NCBI GenBank assembly: GCA_946614255.1
Contig: CAMOGS010000045.1
Coordinates: 1 to 7,808 of the forward strand
From: UBA3871 sp002392265
Lineage (GTDB): Bacteria > Bacillota > Clostridia > Peptostreptococcales > Anaerovoracaceae
Direction of reading: 5' to 3'
DNA length: 7,808 nt
Under the pieces are notes generated by a model. It saw only the letters and a list, made by a program, of their open reading frames with translations. It ran no database searches and was not told the origin of the DNA. This document shows, in pieces, positions 1 to 5,962 of the stretch (positions are counted from its first letter, which is position 1; each line of letters begins with the position of its first letter). A program made the translations under genes and the position numbers.

Positions 1-161
1 GTTCGCTGAGGTCACTTGCCCACACCCAGGGGCCCCGGGGTGGGGCCGCAAAGAAAATAGTTTTTTTGATTTCTGTCCCCGCCGTTAAAGAAAAACGCCA
101 TAGCGACGAAAAACAAAATTACGAAGTACAGAATAAATACTATTGTTTCCGATGTAAACAC
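1..161 (-). CDS. N-terminal fragment of a sodium:solute symporter (SSS family, PutP-like), disrupted at the window edge
   Basis: On the minus strand a GTG start at 159-161 follows an AAAGGAG ribosome site (169-175) by 7 nt. The encoded start runs FTSETIVFILYF, a hydrophobic first membrane helix, then NGGDRNQKNYFLCG. This matches the SSS-family pattern of helix 1 followed by a YFLGGR-type motif and a GPWV segment. The frame reaches a TGA at 12-14 after 49 codons. Shifting by one base in the G/C run at about 30-45 restores GPWVWA, and a second one-base shift near 14-17 gives VTSAN, as expected before the family's ASDMSGW motif. This is therefore the start of a Na+-coupled transporter, possibly for proline, whose remainder lies to the left. 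Two slips within the last 45 bases of the window suggest end-of-contig sequence errors more than a true pseudogene, but both remain possible. The substrate is a guess from the PutP-like motif. Confidence 0.6.
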
Positions 162-202
162 TTTGTCTCTCCTTTTGAAGTCTTTTCAATTTCTACCCTT
201 GC

Positions 203-230
203 ATAATATCATTTTTCTATCTTGAGTGAA
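203..230 (-). promoter_or_regulatory. Possible promoter of the left-edge symporter
   Basis: Read on the minus strand, TTCACT (225-230, four of six matches to TTGACA) is followed after 16 nt by TATTAT (203-208, five of six matches to TATAAT). The site lies about 42 nt upstream of the GTG start. The surroundings are very AT-rich, so a match of this quality can arise by chance. Confidence 0.3.
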
Positions 231-261
231 ATATCGACTAAATCGTAGACTTTTTATTAGT

Positions 262-274
262 ATCTATCGTAGAT
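262..274. promoter_or_regulatory. 13-bp palindrome, candidate TetR operator
   Basis: ATCTA-TCG-TAGAT is a perfect 5-bp inverted repeat around a 3-bp centre, lying between the divergent symporter and TetR genes. The octamer ATCGTAGA within it also occurs at 242-249, 24 bp to the left. TetR-family repressors commonly bind short palindromes in the divergent intergenic region next to their own gene, so this is a reasonable candidate. The repeat is short and the region AT-rich, and no other copy in the window supports it. Confidence 0.28.
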
Positions 275-288
275 TTCTCTAATATCTC

Positions 289-317
289 TTGAAATTACAG
301 CGTTTTTATAGTAAACT
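289..317 (+). promoter_or_regulatory. Possible promoter of the TetR-family gene
   Basis: TTGAAA (289-294) is followed after 17 nt by TAAACT (312-317), with five and four matches to the -35 and -10 consensus. An alternative -10, TATAGT, overlaps it at 307-312. The start codon lies 56 nt further on. The candidate palindrome at 262-274 sits just upstream of the -35. Confidence 0.35.
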
Positions 318-373
318 CAATTATAGACTTGATTTAGAAACAAAATTAAAACATTTCGAAAAGGAGTCAAAAA

Positions 374-958
374 ATGAAAAAATCCGCCAAAAATCAGACT
401 AAGTCACGCATAGTGACCGCGGCATGGCAGCTTTTCTATAAATATGGTTATGACAACACGACAATTGATGACATAGTTGAAGCTTCAAACACTTCAAAGG
501 GCTCGTTCTATCACTATTTCGAGTCAAAGGATGCCCTGCTCGGTTCCCTTTCCGTCCTCTTTGACGAAAAATACGACGAAATAACGGAAACCATCGATGC
601 AGACATGAGCCCTCTTGACAAACTGGTCTATATGAACAGAGAGCTTTTCCTGATGATTGAAAACACAGTCTCCGTTTCCCTGCTGTGCAGGCTTTTCAGC
701 ACCCAGCTCGTGACAAAGGGCGAACGCCACCTTTTGGAGCCCGACCGCACATATTACAAGCTTCTCAGGCAGATTACCATCGAAGGCCAGGAAAAGGGAC
801 TGTTCCGCGACGATCTTTCCATAAACGACATTACAAAGGCATATGCGGTATTCGAGCGCGGCATGATGTACGACTGGTGCCTATGCAATGGCAATTATTC
901 GCTCTGCCAGTACTCCCAGCAGGTACTCCCTTTGTTCCTGAAGGGGCTGTGCAAGTAA
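374..958 (+). CDS. TetR/AcrR-family transcriptional regulator
   Basis: This 194-residue protein has the usual TetR length and layout. The N-terminal DNA-binding domain spans about residues 8-56. Its helix-turn-helix covers about 30-49 and ends in the family signature SKGSFYHYFESKDALL (41-56). The rest is a helical ligand-binding or dimer domain with no ligand visible in sequence. An AAGGAG site at 361-366, 7 nt before the ATG, supports the start. The C-terminal part is rich in cysteine (DWCLCNGNYSLC and a near-terminal GLCK), which recalls other clostridial relatives and is probably not a metal site. It is divergent from the symporter fragment on the left and convergent with the DtxR-family gene on the right. 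By family habit it most likely represses itself and a neighbour, perhaps the symporter, but its target and inducer cannot be read from sequence. Confidence 0.92.
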   Translation: MKKSAKNQTKSRIVTAAWQLFYKYGYDNTTIDDIVEASNTSKGSFYHYFESKDALLGSLSVLFDEKYDEITETIDADMSPLDKLVYMNRELFLMIENTVSVSLLCRLFSTQLVTKGERHLLEPDRTYYKLLRQITIEGQEKGLFRDDLSINDITKAYAVFERGMMYDWCLCNGNYSLCQYSQQVLPLFLKGLCK

Positions 959-985
959 TGCGGAAATAGCAGAAATATCATCAAT

Positions 986-1015
986 AAAAAAAGCGGCTTG
1001 CCGCTTTTTATTTTT
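986..1015. terminator. Bidirectional intrinsic terminator between the TetR and DtxR-family genes
   Basis: AAAAAGCGG (988-996), a CTTG loop (997-1000) and CCGCTTTTT (1001-1009) form a perfect 9-bp stem. A T-rich tail follows on the plus strand, and an A-run precedes it that becomes the T-tract on the minus strand. It can therefore end both convergent genes. The right arm overlaps the TAA stop (1008-1010) of the minus-strand gene. Confidence 0.85.
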
Positions 1016-1379
1016 CATATAACTTCATGCGCGCCTTTATGGCTTCGAACGTCTCATCGCTCAGATAATGCTCTATACGGCAGGCGTCCTCTTCGGCAGT
1101 TTCTTTGCTGACGCCTATTTTTTCAAATAAATCAGTCAGCAGCACATGCCTTTCGTATATTCTCATCGCCTGCTTTTCTCCCTTTTCGGTAAGCTTTATA
1201 AAGCCCTGCCCATCAATTTCGATAAAGCCGTCTTTCTTCAGGATTCCCATCGCACGGCTGACTGAAGGACGCGAAAAGCCCATTTCCTCCGCCACATCAA
1301 TACTCCTGACACTTGCAGATTTCTGTGAAAGGACATGTATAGTTTCCAAATACATTTCTCCGGATTCAAGCATTGCCAT
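1008..1379 (-). CDS. DtxR/IdeR-type metal-dependent repressor, short form, predicted iron sensor
   Basis: This is a 123-residue protein of the DtxR/MntR family. It has an N-terminal winged helix (about 1-65, recognition helix around SRPSVSRAM at 36-44) and a helical metal-binding and dimer domain (about 66-123). It lacks the C-terminal SH3-like domain of full-length DtxR. By alignment from memory, DtxR Met10, Cys102, Glu105 and His106 correspond to Met9, Cys100, Glu103 and His104 here (SGEMYLETI and DACRIEH). MntR instead has Asp and Glu at the Met and Cys positions, so iron rather than manganese is the likely co-repressor. The ancillary site is only partly kept: His78 is present, the other ligands are not obvious. 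The start at 1379 is chosen because AGGAGGTG (1385-1392) precedes it by 7 nt; an in-frame ATG at 1403 would put that site inside the gene. It diverges from feoA and probably represses it. Confidence 0.9.
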   Translation of the reverse strand: MAMLESGEMYLETIHVLSQKSASVRSIDVAEEMGFSRPSVSRAMGILKKDGFIEIDGQGFIKLTEKGEKQAMRIYERHVLLTDLFEKIGVSKETAEEDACRIEHYLSDETFEAIKARMKLYEK

Positions 1380-1384
1380 AACGA

Positions 1385-1392
1385 CACCTCCT
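1385..1392 (-). promoter_or_regulatory. Ribosome binding site fixing the DtxR-family start
   Basis: The minus strand reads AGGAGGTG, with 7 nt between AGGAGG and the ATG at 1377-1379. This shows that translation begins at the MAMLESG methionine and not eight codons upstream. Confidence 0.85.
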
Positions 1393-1489
1393 ATAAGATA
1401 CACCTAGATTAGCATAAAGTAGTAAAAAAAGCAACGCATTTCGAGTCGTATTCTGAATATTGAAATCTTAAATATTTTTCTAAGCCCAC

Positions 1490-1518
1490 TTGACAAGTTA
1501 GTTAAAGCTAACTACAAT
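1490..1518 (+). promoter_or_regulatory. feoA: feo operon promoter
   Basis: A perfect TTGACA -35 (1490-1495), a 17-nt spacer and TACAAT -10 (1513-1518, five of six) form a near-consensus sigma-A promoter. Transcription should begin near 1524-1526, giving a leader of about 75 nt. Operator 1 fills the spacer exactly, so bound repressor would block RNA polymerase. Confidence 0.85.
1496..1513. promoter_or_regulatory. DtxR-type operator 1 in the feo promoter spacer
   Basis: AGTTAG-TTAAAG-CTAACT is an inverted repeat with six of six arm matches and a 6-bp centre. It covers the spacer and the first base of the -10. The GTTAG and CTAAC halves resemble the core of the known DtxR/IdeR box. It is the first of three such sites before feoA. 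Confidence 0.78.
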
Positions 1519-1524
1519 AAATAT

Positions 1525-1542
1525 GGTTAGCAAAGACTAACA
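1525..1542. promoter_or_regulatory. DtxR-type operator 2 at the predicted feo start point
   Basis: GGTTAG-CAAAGA-CTAACA has five of six arm matches and the same 6-bp centre length as operator 1. It begins 29 bp after operator 1 and covers about +1 to +18 of the predicted transcript, where repressor would block initiation or early elongation. Confidence 0.75.
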
Positions 1543-1557
1543 TTTTTTAAGGGCACA

Positions 1558-1575
1558 AGTTAGCCTAAGCTAATT
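1558..1575. promoter_or_regulatory. DtxR-type operator 3 in the feo leader
   Basis: AGTTAG-CCTAAG-CTAATT has five of six arm matches and starts 33 bp after operator 2, about 11 bp before the feoA ribosome site. Its GTTAGCCTAA (1559-1568) is identical to ten consecutive bases of the classical DtxR/IdeR box as I remember it. A leader position suggests a roadblock role or cooperative binding with the other two sites. Confidence 0.7.
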
Positions 1576-1599
1576 AGTAAACTTTAGGAGGAGAAAAAA

Positions 1600-1812
1600 A
1601 TGATACCTCTGAATTTTGCAGAACTTAACCAAGTGCAAATCATAAAAAAGATTGGCGGCACACCGGAAGTTAAAAAACATCTGGCGGACCTCGGCTTTAA
1701 CGTCGGGGGCGAAATCAGCGTTGTCAGCATCTTTGGCGGGAACATTATCGTAAAGGTAAAGGAAAGCCGCGTTGCTGTCAGCGATGAGCTGGCAAGAAAA
1801 ATTATGGTTTAA
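1600..1812 (+). CDS. feoA: FeoA-domain protein, first copy
   Basis: This 70-residue protein is a single FeoA domain, a small SH3-like beta-barrel that acts in the cytoplasm as a partner of the FeoB iron permease. Visible family features are the helix VKKHLADLGF (about 24-33) followed by GGEISVVSIFGGNIIVKV, a turn and paired strands, and a closing strand-helix SRVAVSDELARKI. It lacks the APLGDPI segment of canonical FeoA and is the more divergent of the two copies. AGGAGG at 1586-1591 gives the start. It is the first gene after the operator-controlled promoter, and the second feoA follows 20 nt later. The exact role of FeoA is unsettled in the literature; supporting FeoB activity or assembly is the usual view. 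Confidence 0.9.
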   Translation: MIPLNFAELNQVQIIKKIGGTPEVKKHLADLGFNVGGEISVVSIFGGNIIVKVKESRVAVSDELARKIMV

Positions 1813-1832
1813 AGTATAAGGAGGACACGGAA

Positions 1833-2054
1833 TTGAAAACACTTAGAGATGTCAAAATCGGCGAAACAGCAGTGGTTGTTCGCCTGCACGGTGAAGGAGC
1901 CGTAAGACGCCGCATCATGGACATGGGCATTACAAAGAGCACACCCATATATATTCGCAAGGTGGCGCCGCTCGGCGATCCGATTGAAGTAACCGTAAGA
2001 AATTACGAACTCTCGATTCGCAAAGCGGATGCTGAAATGATTGAAGTAGAATAA
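1833..2054 (+). CDS. feoA: FeoA-domain protein, second (canonical) copy
   Basis: This 73-residue FeoA protein carries the canonical signature: a helix RRRIMDMGI, then the strand and turn RKVAPLGDPIEVTVR, then YELSIRKADAEMIEV. VAPLGDPI is shared with enterobacterial FeoA. Translation starts at TTG (1833-1835), supported by AAGGAGG at 1818-1824 with 8 nt spacing; no ATG in this frame allows a full domain. TTG may lower its yield relative to the neighbours. It lies 20 nt after the first feoA and 31 nt before feoB, so all three are in one transcript. It should work at the cytoplasmic face of the membrane with FeoB. Having two different FeoA proteins suggests divided roles or a mixed complex, which is inference. 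Confidence 0.92.
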   Translation: MKTLRDVKIGETAVVVRLHGEGAVRRRIMDMGITKSTPIYIRKVAPLGDPIEVTVRNYELSIRKADAEMIEVE

Positions 2055-2085
2055 TCAATTTTGAAAACGGAAAGGATGAAATATC

Positions 2086-4485
2086 ATGAATCTCAGAATT
2101 GCCCTTGCCGGCAACCCGAACAGCGGCAAAACAACGCTATTTAATGCCCTGACCGGTTCCAATCAGTTCGTCGGAAACTGGCCGGGAGTTACAGTAGAAA
2201 AGAAGGAAGGAAAACTGAAAAAGCACGATGGTATTACCATTACCGACCTTCCGGGAATATACTCACTTTCTCCGTACACACTCGAGGAAGTGGTAGCCAG
2301 AAATTATCTGATTGGTGAGCGTCCCGATGCTATCCTGAACATCATCGACGGAACCAATCTTGAAAGAAACCTTTACCTCACAACCCAGCTGACCGAGCTC
2401 GGCATTCCTGTCGTACTCGCAGTCAACATGATGGACGTTGTGCGTAAAAACGGCGACAAGATCGACACAGAGGGGCTTGCTGAAAGGCTTGGCTGTAAGG
2501 TTGTCGAAATCTCGGCCCTAAAGGGAACCGGCATCGAGGAAGCTGCCGAAGCTGCAATCGCAGCCGCAAAGGACGGAAAGACCGTCCCTATGCACACCTT
2601 CTCCGGCCCTGTAGAGCATGCTATAGCTCACATTGAGGAAGCAGCAGTACACGGCTTGCCTGAAGAGCAGCAGCGCTGGTATGCAATCAAAGTCTTTGAG
2701 CGCGACGAAAAGGTTCTCGAGCGCCTCAATATTCCAAAGGATACACTCGCTCATATCGAAAACGATATCCTAGCGGCTGAAAATGAGCTCGATGACGATG
2801 CCGAAAGCATCATCACAAACGAGCGTTACATATACATCGCGGAAGTAATAAAGTCATGCTACAGAAAGCATAATGCGGGCAGCTTGACCAGCTCGGACAA
2901 AATCGATAAAGTGGTTACAAACCGCTGGCTCGGACTTCCGATTTTTGCGGTTATAATGTTCCTCGTTTACTGGATTGCAATGGTAGGCGTAGGTGCTCCG
3001 GCAACAGACTGGGCAAACGACGGACTGTTCGGAGACGGCTTCCACCTCTTCGGAATGGATGGTGGCTACGGTGAAATCAGTGAAGAATACGGCGAGGCGA
3101 GTGCGATAGTTGACGGATATGATATCTATATCGAAAAAAACGGTGCGCTTGACGGCGATACATTCACCTATGAGGTGCTTGATGACGAAACTCTCGAAAT
3201 CTCCGTAGAAGAAGCCACCATCGATGACTATAACGCTGCGCTTGAAACTCTCGACGAAATCGGTGATGAGCCTGATCCGGCAGATTACGGCACTTGGGTT
3301 CCGGGTATTCCTTCCCTCATAGGCAGCGGCCTTGAAGCAGCCGGCGCTTCGGAGTGGCTTAGCGGTCTGATTTTGGATGGTATTGTAGCCGGAGTCGGTG
3401 CAGTTCTCGGCTTCGTTCCTCAGATGCTTGTTCTGTTCATCATGCTTGCATTCCTCGAATCTTGCGGCTACATGGCTCGTATCGCATTCGTGCTCGACAG
3501 AGTGTTCCGTAAGTTCGGACTGTCGGGTAAGTCCTTCATTCCAATGCTTGTCGGCGTTGGCTGCGGCGTGCCGGGTGTTATGGCCAGCCGTACAATAGAA
3601 AACGAGCGTGACCGCAGAATGACAATTATGACTACAACCTTTATCCCTTGCGGCGCAAAGGTGCCTTTCATAGCGATGATTGCAGGCGCAATCTTTAACG
3701 GCTCCGCTTGGGTTGCAACCTCGGCTTACTTTATCGGAATGGCGGCAATCGTTATTTCAGGTATCATGCTCAAAAAGACAAAGATGTTCTCGGGCGAGCC
3801 TGCACCATTTGTTATGGAGCTGCCTCCTTATCATATGCCGACACTCGGAAACGTACTCCGCTCTATGTGGGAGCGCGGCTGGTCATTCATTAAAAAGGCC
3901 GGCACAATCATCCTCCTCTCGACGATTATCATCTGGTTCACAAGCTTCTTTGGCTTTGCGGAGGATGGTTTCAGAATGCTCTCAGAAGACGAGCTCGACA
4001 TGTCAATCCTGGCAAAGATCGGAGGCGGAATCGCTTGGCTTTTCGCACCTCTGGGCTGGGGCAACTGGCAGGCAGCCGTTGCTTCAATCACGGGTCTTGT
4101 GGCAAAGGAAAACATCGTCGGTACTATGGGTATTCTCTACGGAAGCGGAGAGCTCACCGCTTGGGAAGCGCTGGCAAATGCCTTCACAAATATTACGGGC
4201 TTTTCGTTCCTCGTATTCAACCTGCTCTGCGCACCTTGCTTTGCTGCTATCGGTGCAATCAAGCGTGAGATGAACAACGCAAAGTGGACATGGTTCGCAA
4301 TCGGTTATCAGTGCGGATTCGCTTATGCGATAGCTTTGATGATTAACCAGTTTGGCGGATTATTCACCGGAAATGTGAATGTAATCGGTCTGATTGCGGC
4401 AGTTATCGTGCTCGGAGTCATGATTTACATGCTTTTCTTCAAGAAATACACAGAAGAAACGAGATTAAAGGAAAGGAATTACTAA
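2086..4485 (+). CDS. feoB: FeoB, GTP-dependent ferrous iron permease
   Basis: This 799-residue membrane protein takes up Fe(II), with an N-terminal GTPase. G-domain motifs are visible: G1 GNPNSGKT (9-16), switch I around Thr36 (GNWPGVTVEKKEG), G3 DLPG (54-57), G4 NMMD (114-117) and G5 SAL (143-145). A helical regulatory region fills about 165-270. The first membrane helix is about 284-304. The two Gate modules contain FIPMLVGVGCGVP (484-496, Cys493) and FIPCGAK (519-525, Cys522), both with the conserved cysteine. GNWQAAVASITGLVAKE follows in the C-terminal half. Between the first helix and the helices from about 432 lies an unusual acidic loop (about 325-402) that should face outside. The ATG at 2086 has a weak AAAGGA site about 9 nt upstream. 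It ends one base before the next gene and should be repressed with the operon when iron is high. Confidence 0.97.
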   Translation: MNLRIALAGNPNSGKTTLFNALTGSNQFVGNWPGVTVEKKEGKLKKHDGITITDLPGIYSLSPYTLEEVVARNYLIGERPDAILNIIDGTNLERNLYLTTQLTELGIPVVLAVNMMDVVRKNGDKIDTEGLAERLGCKVVEISALKGTGIEEAAEAAIAAAKDGKTVPMHTFSGPVEHAIAHIEEAAVHGLPEEQQRWYAIKVFERDEKVLERLNIPKDTLAHIENDILAAENELDDDAESIITNERYIYIAEVIKSCYRKHNAGSLTSSDKIDKVVTNRWLGLPIFAVIMFLVYWIAMVGVGAPATDWANDGLFGDGFHLFGMDGGYGEISEEYGEASAIVDGYDIYIEKNGALDGDTFTYEVLDDETLEISVEEATIDDYNAALETLDEIGDEPDPADYGTWVPGIPSLIGSGLEAAGASEWLSGLILDGIVAGVGAVLGFVPQMLVLFIMLAFLESCGYMARIAFVLDRVFRKFGLSGKSFIPMLVGVGCGVPGVMASRTIENERDRRMTIMTTTFIPCGAKVPFIAMIAGAIFNGSAWVATSAYFIGMAAIVISGIMLKKTKMFSGEPAPFVMELPPYHMPTLGNVLRSMWERGWSFIKKAGTIILLSTIIIWFTSFFGFAEDGFRMLSEDELDMSILAKIGGGIAWLFAPLGWGNWQAAVASITGLVAKENIVGTMGILYGSGELTAWEALANAFTNITGFSFLVFNLLCAPCFAAIGAIKREMNNAKWTWFAIGYQCGFAYAIALMINQFGGLFTGNVNVIGLIAAVIVLGVMIYMLFFKKYTEETRLKERNY

Positions 4486-4486
4486 A

Positions 4487-4633
4487 ATGGCAGATTGGAT
4501 AATAAGCATACTTCTGGCCTGTGTCGTTGTGCTCATTATCAGAAAACTGGTAGTGGACAGACGCAAAGGCAAATCTTCCTGCGGCTGCAGCTGCTCAAAT
4601 TGTGCCATGTGCGGCTGCTGCCATAAAAAGTAA
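4487..4633 (+). CDS. FeoB-associated Cys-rich membrane protein, 48 residues
   Basis: This gene begins one base after the feoB stop. The 48-residue product has one membrane helix (WIISILLACVVVLII, about 4-18), a basic stretch (RKLVVDRRKGK, 19-29) and a cysteine cluster: Cys32, 34, 36, 39, 42, 44 and 45 followed by His46. This matches the small FeoB-associated Cys-rich family found after feoB in many Clostridia (Pfam FeoB_associated, as I recall). A GAAAGGA site lies in the last feoB codons, so the two genes are probably translationally coupled. By the positive-inside rule the cysteine tail is in the cytoplasm. It could receive Fe(II) emerging from FeoB, hold an iron-sulfur cluster or sense redox state; none of these is shown. 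It occupies the slot of enterobacterial feoC but is not similar to it. Confidence 0.88.
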   Translation: MADWIISILLACVVVLIIRKLVVDRRKGKSSCGCSCSNCAMCGCCHKK

Positions 4634-4706
4634 GTGTGGTGGCAGCGGTAGTAAATGCCTTGCAAAAGACTATGGTATCTGTTAATATTTCCGTGAGGAG
4701 GAATGT
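4634..4706 (+). other. Gap without terminator between the Cys-rich gene and the zinc-ribbon gene
   Basis: No GC hairpin with a T-run is present, so read-through from the feo operon is likely. A weak promoter candidate, TTGCAA (4660-4665), 17 nt, TAATAT (4683-4688), would place the start point almost on the ribosome site (AGGAGG, 4696-4701), so I give it little weight. Confidence 0.5.
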
Positions 4707-5885
4707 ATGACTGATACTTCACTAAAGGCCGAAGCTGTCCGCTGCCCGCACTGCGGTGCACCGCTGCGCTTTGACGTAAAGCTTCAAATGCTTTGCTGCG
4801 ATCACTGCGGCGAAAAAACAGGGCCGGGCGAATTTAATATAAAAGCTGTCTCAAATTATGAGACATCAAAAATATCCGATGGGAATCTGTCCGCATTCAG
4901 ATGCACTGCCTGCGGCGCGGAGATGTATTCAAGCAGCGTAACGGCGGCACTGACATGCCCTTACTGCGGAAACAATGCCGTGGTGCCTGCGCAGCTTTCG
5001 GGACTTTTAAAGCCTGACTATGTCATTCCTTTTGCAAAGGGAAAGGAGGATGTACTCGCTGCATATGAACGCTACCGAAACAGAAATATCTTCAAACGGT
5101 TTATGCAGCCGGAGGTATTTCGGCGCAAGCTCGATATAGACGATGTTCAGGGCATTTATGTGCCATTCAGACTCTATGACGGTTCTGCGGAAATAGAGGC
5201 GAGCTTTGTGACCTGCGATAAAAAATCGGAGCAGTTCACGGAGGAAGTGACAGGCAGTCTGGAATTTGAAAAGGTTCCGGCTGATGCATCAAAACGGATT
5301 GCAGACGATTTGATGGACAATATAGAGCCTTATGATTTGTCGGCTCTGCAGCCTTTTTCGGCAGGGTATCTGCCGGGAATGCTTGCAGAAAGACTCGATG
5401 AAGACGCAAAGGAAGACGAAAAACGCGCCCAGGAGCGTATAAAAAAGAGTTCCCTTTCACAGGCAAAAAAGGAACTCAATCATAAAAGGATTCTTGAGGA
5501 GCTTTCAGGCAATGTGCAGCTTTCCATCAAATCTTCTCACTACGCACTGCTGCCTGTATGGCTACTTACTACCCGCTTTAACGATAGTGTTTATCGTTTT
5601 GCGATGAACGGGCAGACCGGAAAATTCATAGGCGAGCTGCCAATGAGCGCAAGGAAAACGCTTTCACTGGCGTTTCTCGCGCTGATACTGCCTATTGTCC
5701 TTTGCATGGCTATAAGGTCAGATCTTTGGGCTATCGGTTTAACGATAGGGATGTTCGGAGCACTTGCCGTAATCCTGGGTATCTTCTGGATTATGCAGGT
5801 AAAGGACAAGGCGAGTATTTGGGATGCGGATTATTACTTAAAAGGGAAAATCAAGATTAAATCACATACCGAAAAAAGGAAATAA
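4707..5885 (+). CDS. Double zinc-ribbon membrane protein of unknown function
   Basis: I do not recognise a characterised function. The 392-residue protein starts with two four-cysteine modules: Cys13-x2-Cys16 with Cys31-x2-Cys34 (an extra Cys30 adjoins), and Cys66-x2-Cys69 with Cys84-x2-Cys87. The CPHCG and CPYCG knuckles are typical of zinc ribbons. A long middle region follows (KPDYVIPFAKGKEDVLAAYERY, then YVPFRLYDGSAEIEASF), with a charged, probably coiled-coil stretch at about 228-265. Then comes SHYALLPVWLLTTRF and two C-terminal membrane helices (about 319-336 and 341-363) with a basic tail. This resembles clostridial proteins annotated as TFIIB-type zinc-ribbon or primosome-like proteins, names that probably mislead; a membrane-tethered scaffold is more plausible. 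AGGAGG (4696-4701) sets the start. It may share the feo transcript, but a link to iron is unproven. Confidence 0.85.
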   Translation: MTDTSLKAEAVRCPHCGAPLRFDVKLQMLCCDHCGEKTGPGEFNIKAVSNYETSKISDGNLSAFRCTACGAEMYSSSVTAALTCPYCGNNAVVPAQLSGLLKPDYVIPFAKGKEDVLAAYERYRNRNIFKRFMQPEVFRRKLDIDDVQGIYVPFRLYDGSAEIEASFVTCDKKSEQFTEEVTGSLEFEKVPADASKRIADDLMDNIEPYDLSALQPFSAGYLPGMLAERLDEDAKEDEKRAQERIKKSSLSQAKKELNHKRILEELSGNVQLSIKSSHYALLPVWLLTTRFNDSVYRFAMNGQTGKFIGELPMSARKTLSLAFLALILPIVLCMAIRSDLWAIGLTIGMFGALAVILGIFWIMQVKDKASIWDADYYLKGKIKIKSHTEKRK

Positions 5886-5896
5886 TGGATAAAAGA

Positions 5897-5928
5897 AGAG
5901 CCGGCGCTGCGCGCCGACTCTCTTTTTT
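5897..5928. terminator. Intrinsic terminator between the zinc-ribbon gene and the convergent hydrolase
   Basis: AGAG-C-CGGCGC (5897-5907), a TGC loop and GCGCCG-A-CTCT (5911-5921) form a strong stem with one C/A mismatch, followed by CTTTTTT on the plus strand. On the minus strand the same stem is followed by CTTTTAT, so it can also end the hydrolase transcript, less strongly. Confidence 0.85.
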
Positions 5929-5962
5929 ATTGTGTAAGACTGTTATATTCAGCTTGGTTTAG

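Noticed and set aside
1105..1407. Plus-strand open frame opposite the DtxR-family gene.
   Set aside because: It is antisense to a well-supported regulator, has no good ribosome site and resembles no family.
1404..1489. A complete autoregulatory operator and promoter for the DtxR-family gene.
   Set aside because: Only a half-site (ATTAG, 1408-1412) and weak minus-strand promoter matches are visible, too little to annotate.
1496..1575. Fur boxes controlling feo.
   Set aside because: The repeats are GTTAG/CTAAC with a 6-bp centre, unlike the GATAATGATAATCATTATC-type Fur motif, and the neighbouring regulator is DtxR-family.
3680..4273. A 197-codon open frame overlapping feoB in another frame.
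   Set aside because: feoB is unmistakable across this stretch; the alternative frame gives a Ser/Arg/Cys-rich product with no recognisable domain and is a by-product of feoB codon use.
4487..4633. FeoC.
   Set aside because: FeoC is a soluble winged-helix protein without a membrane helix; this product has one helix and a Cys cluster.
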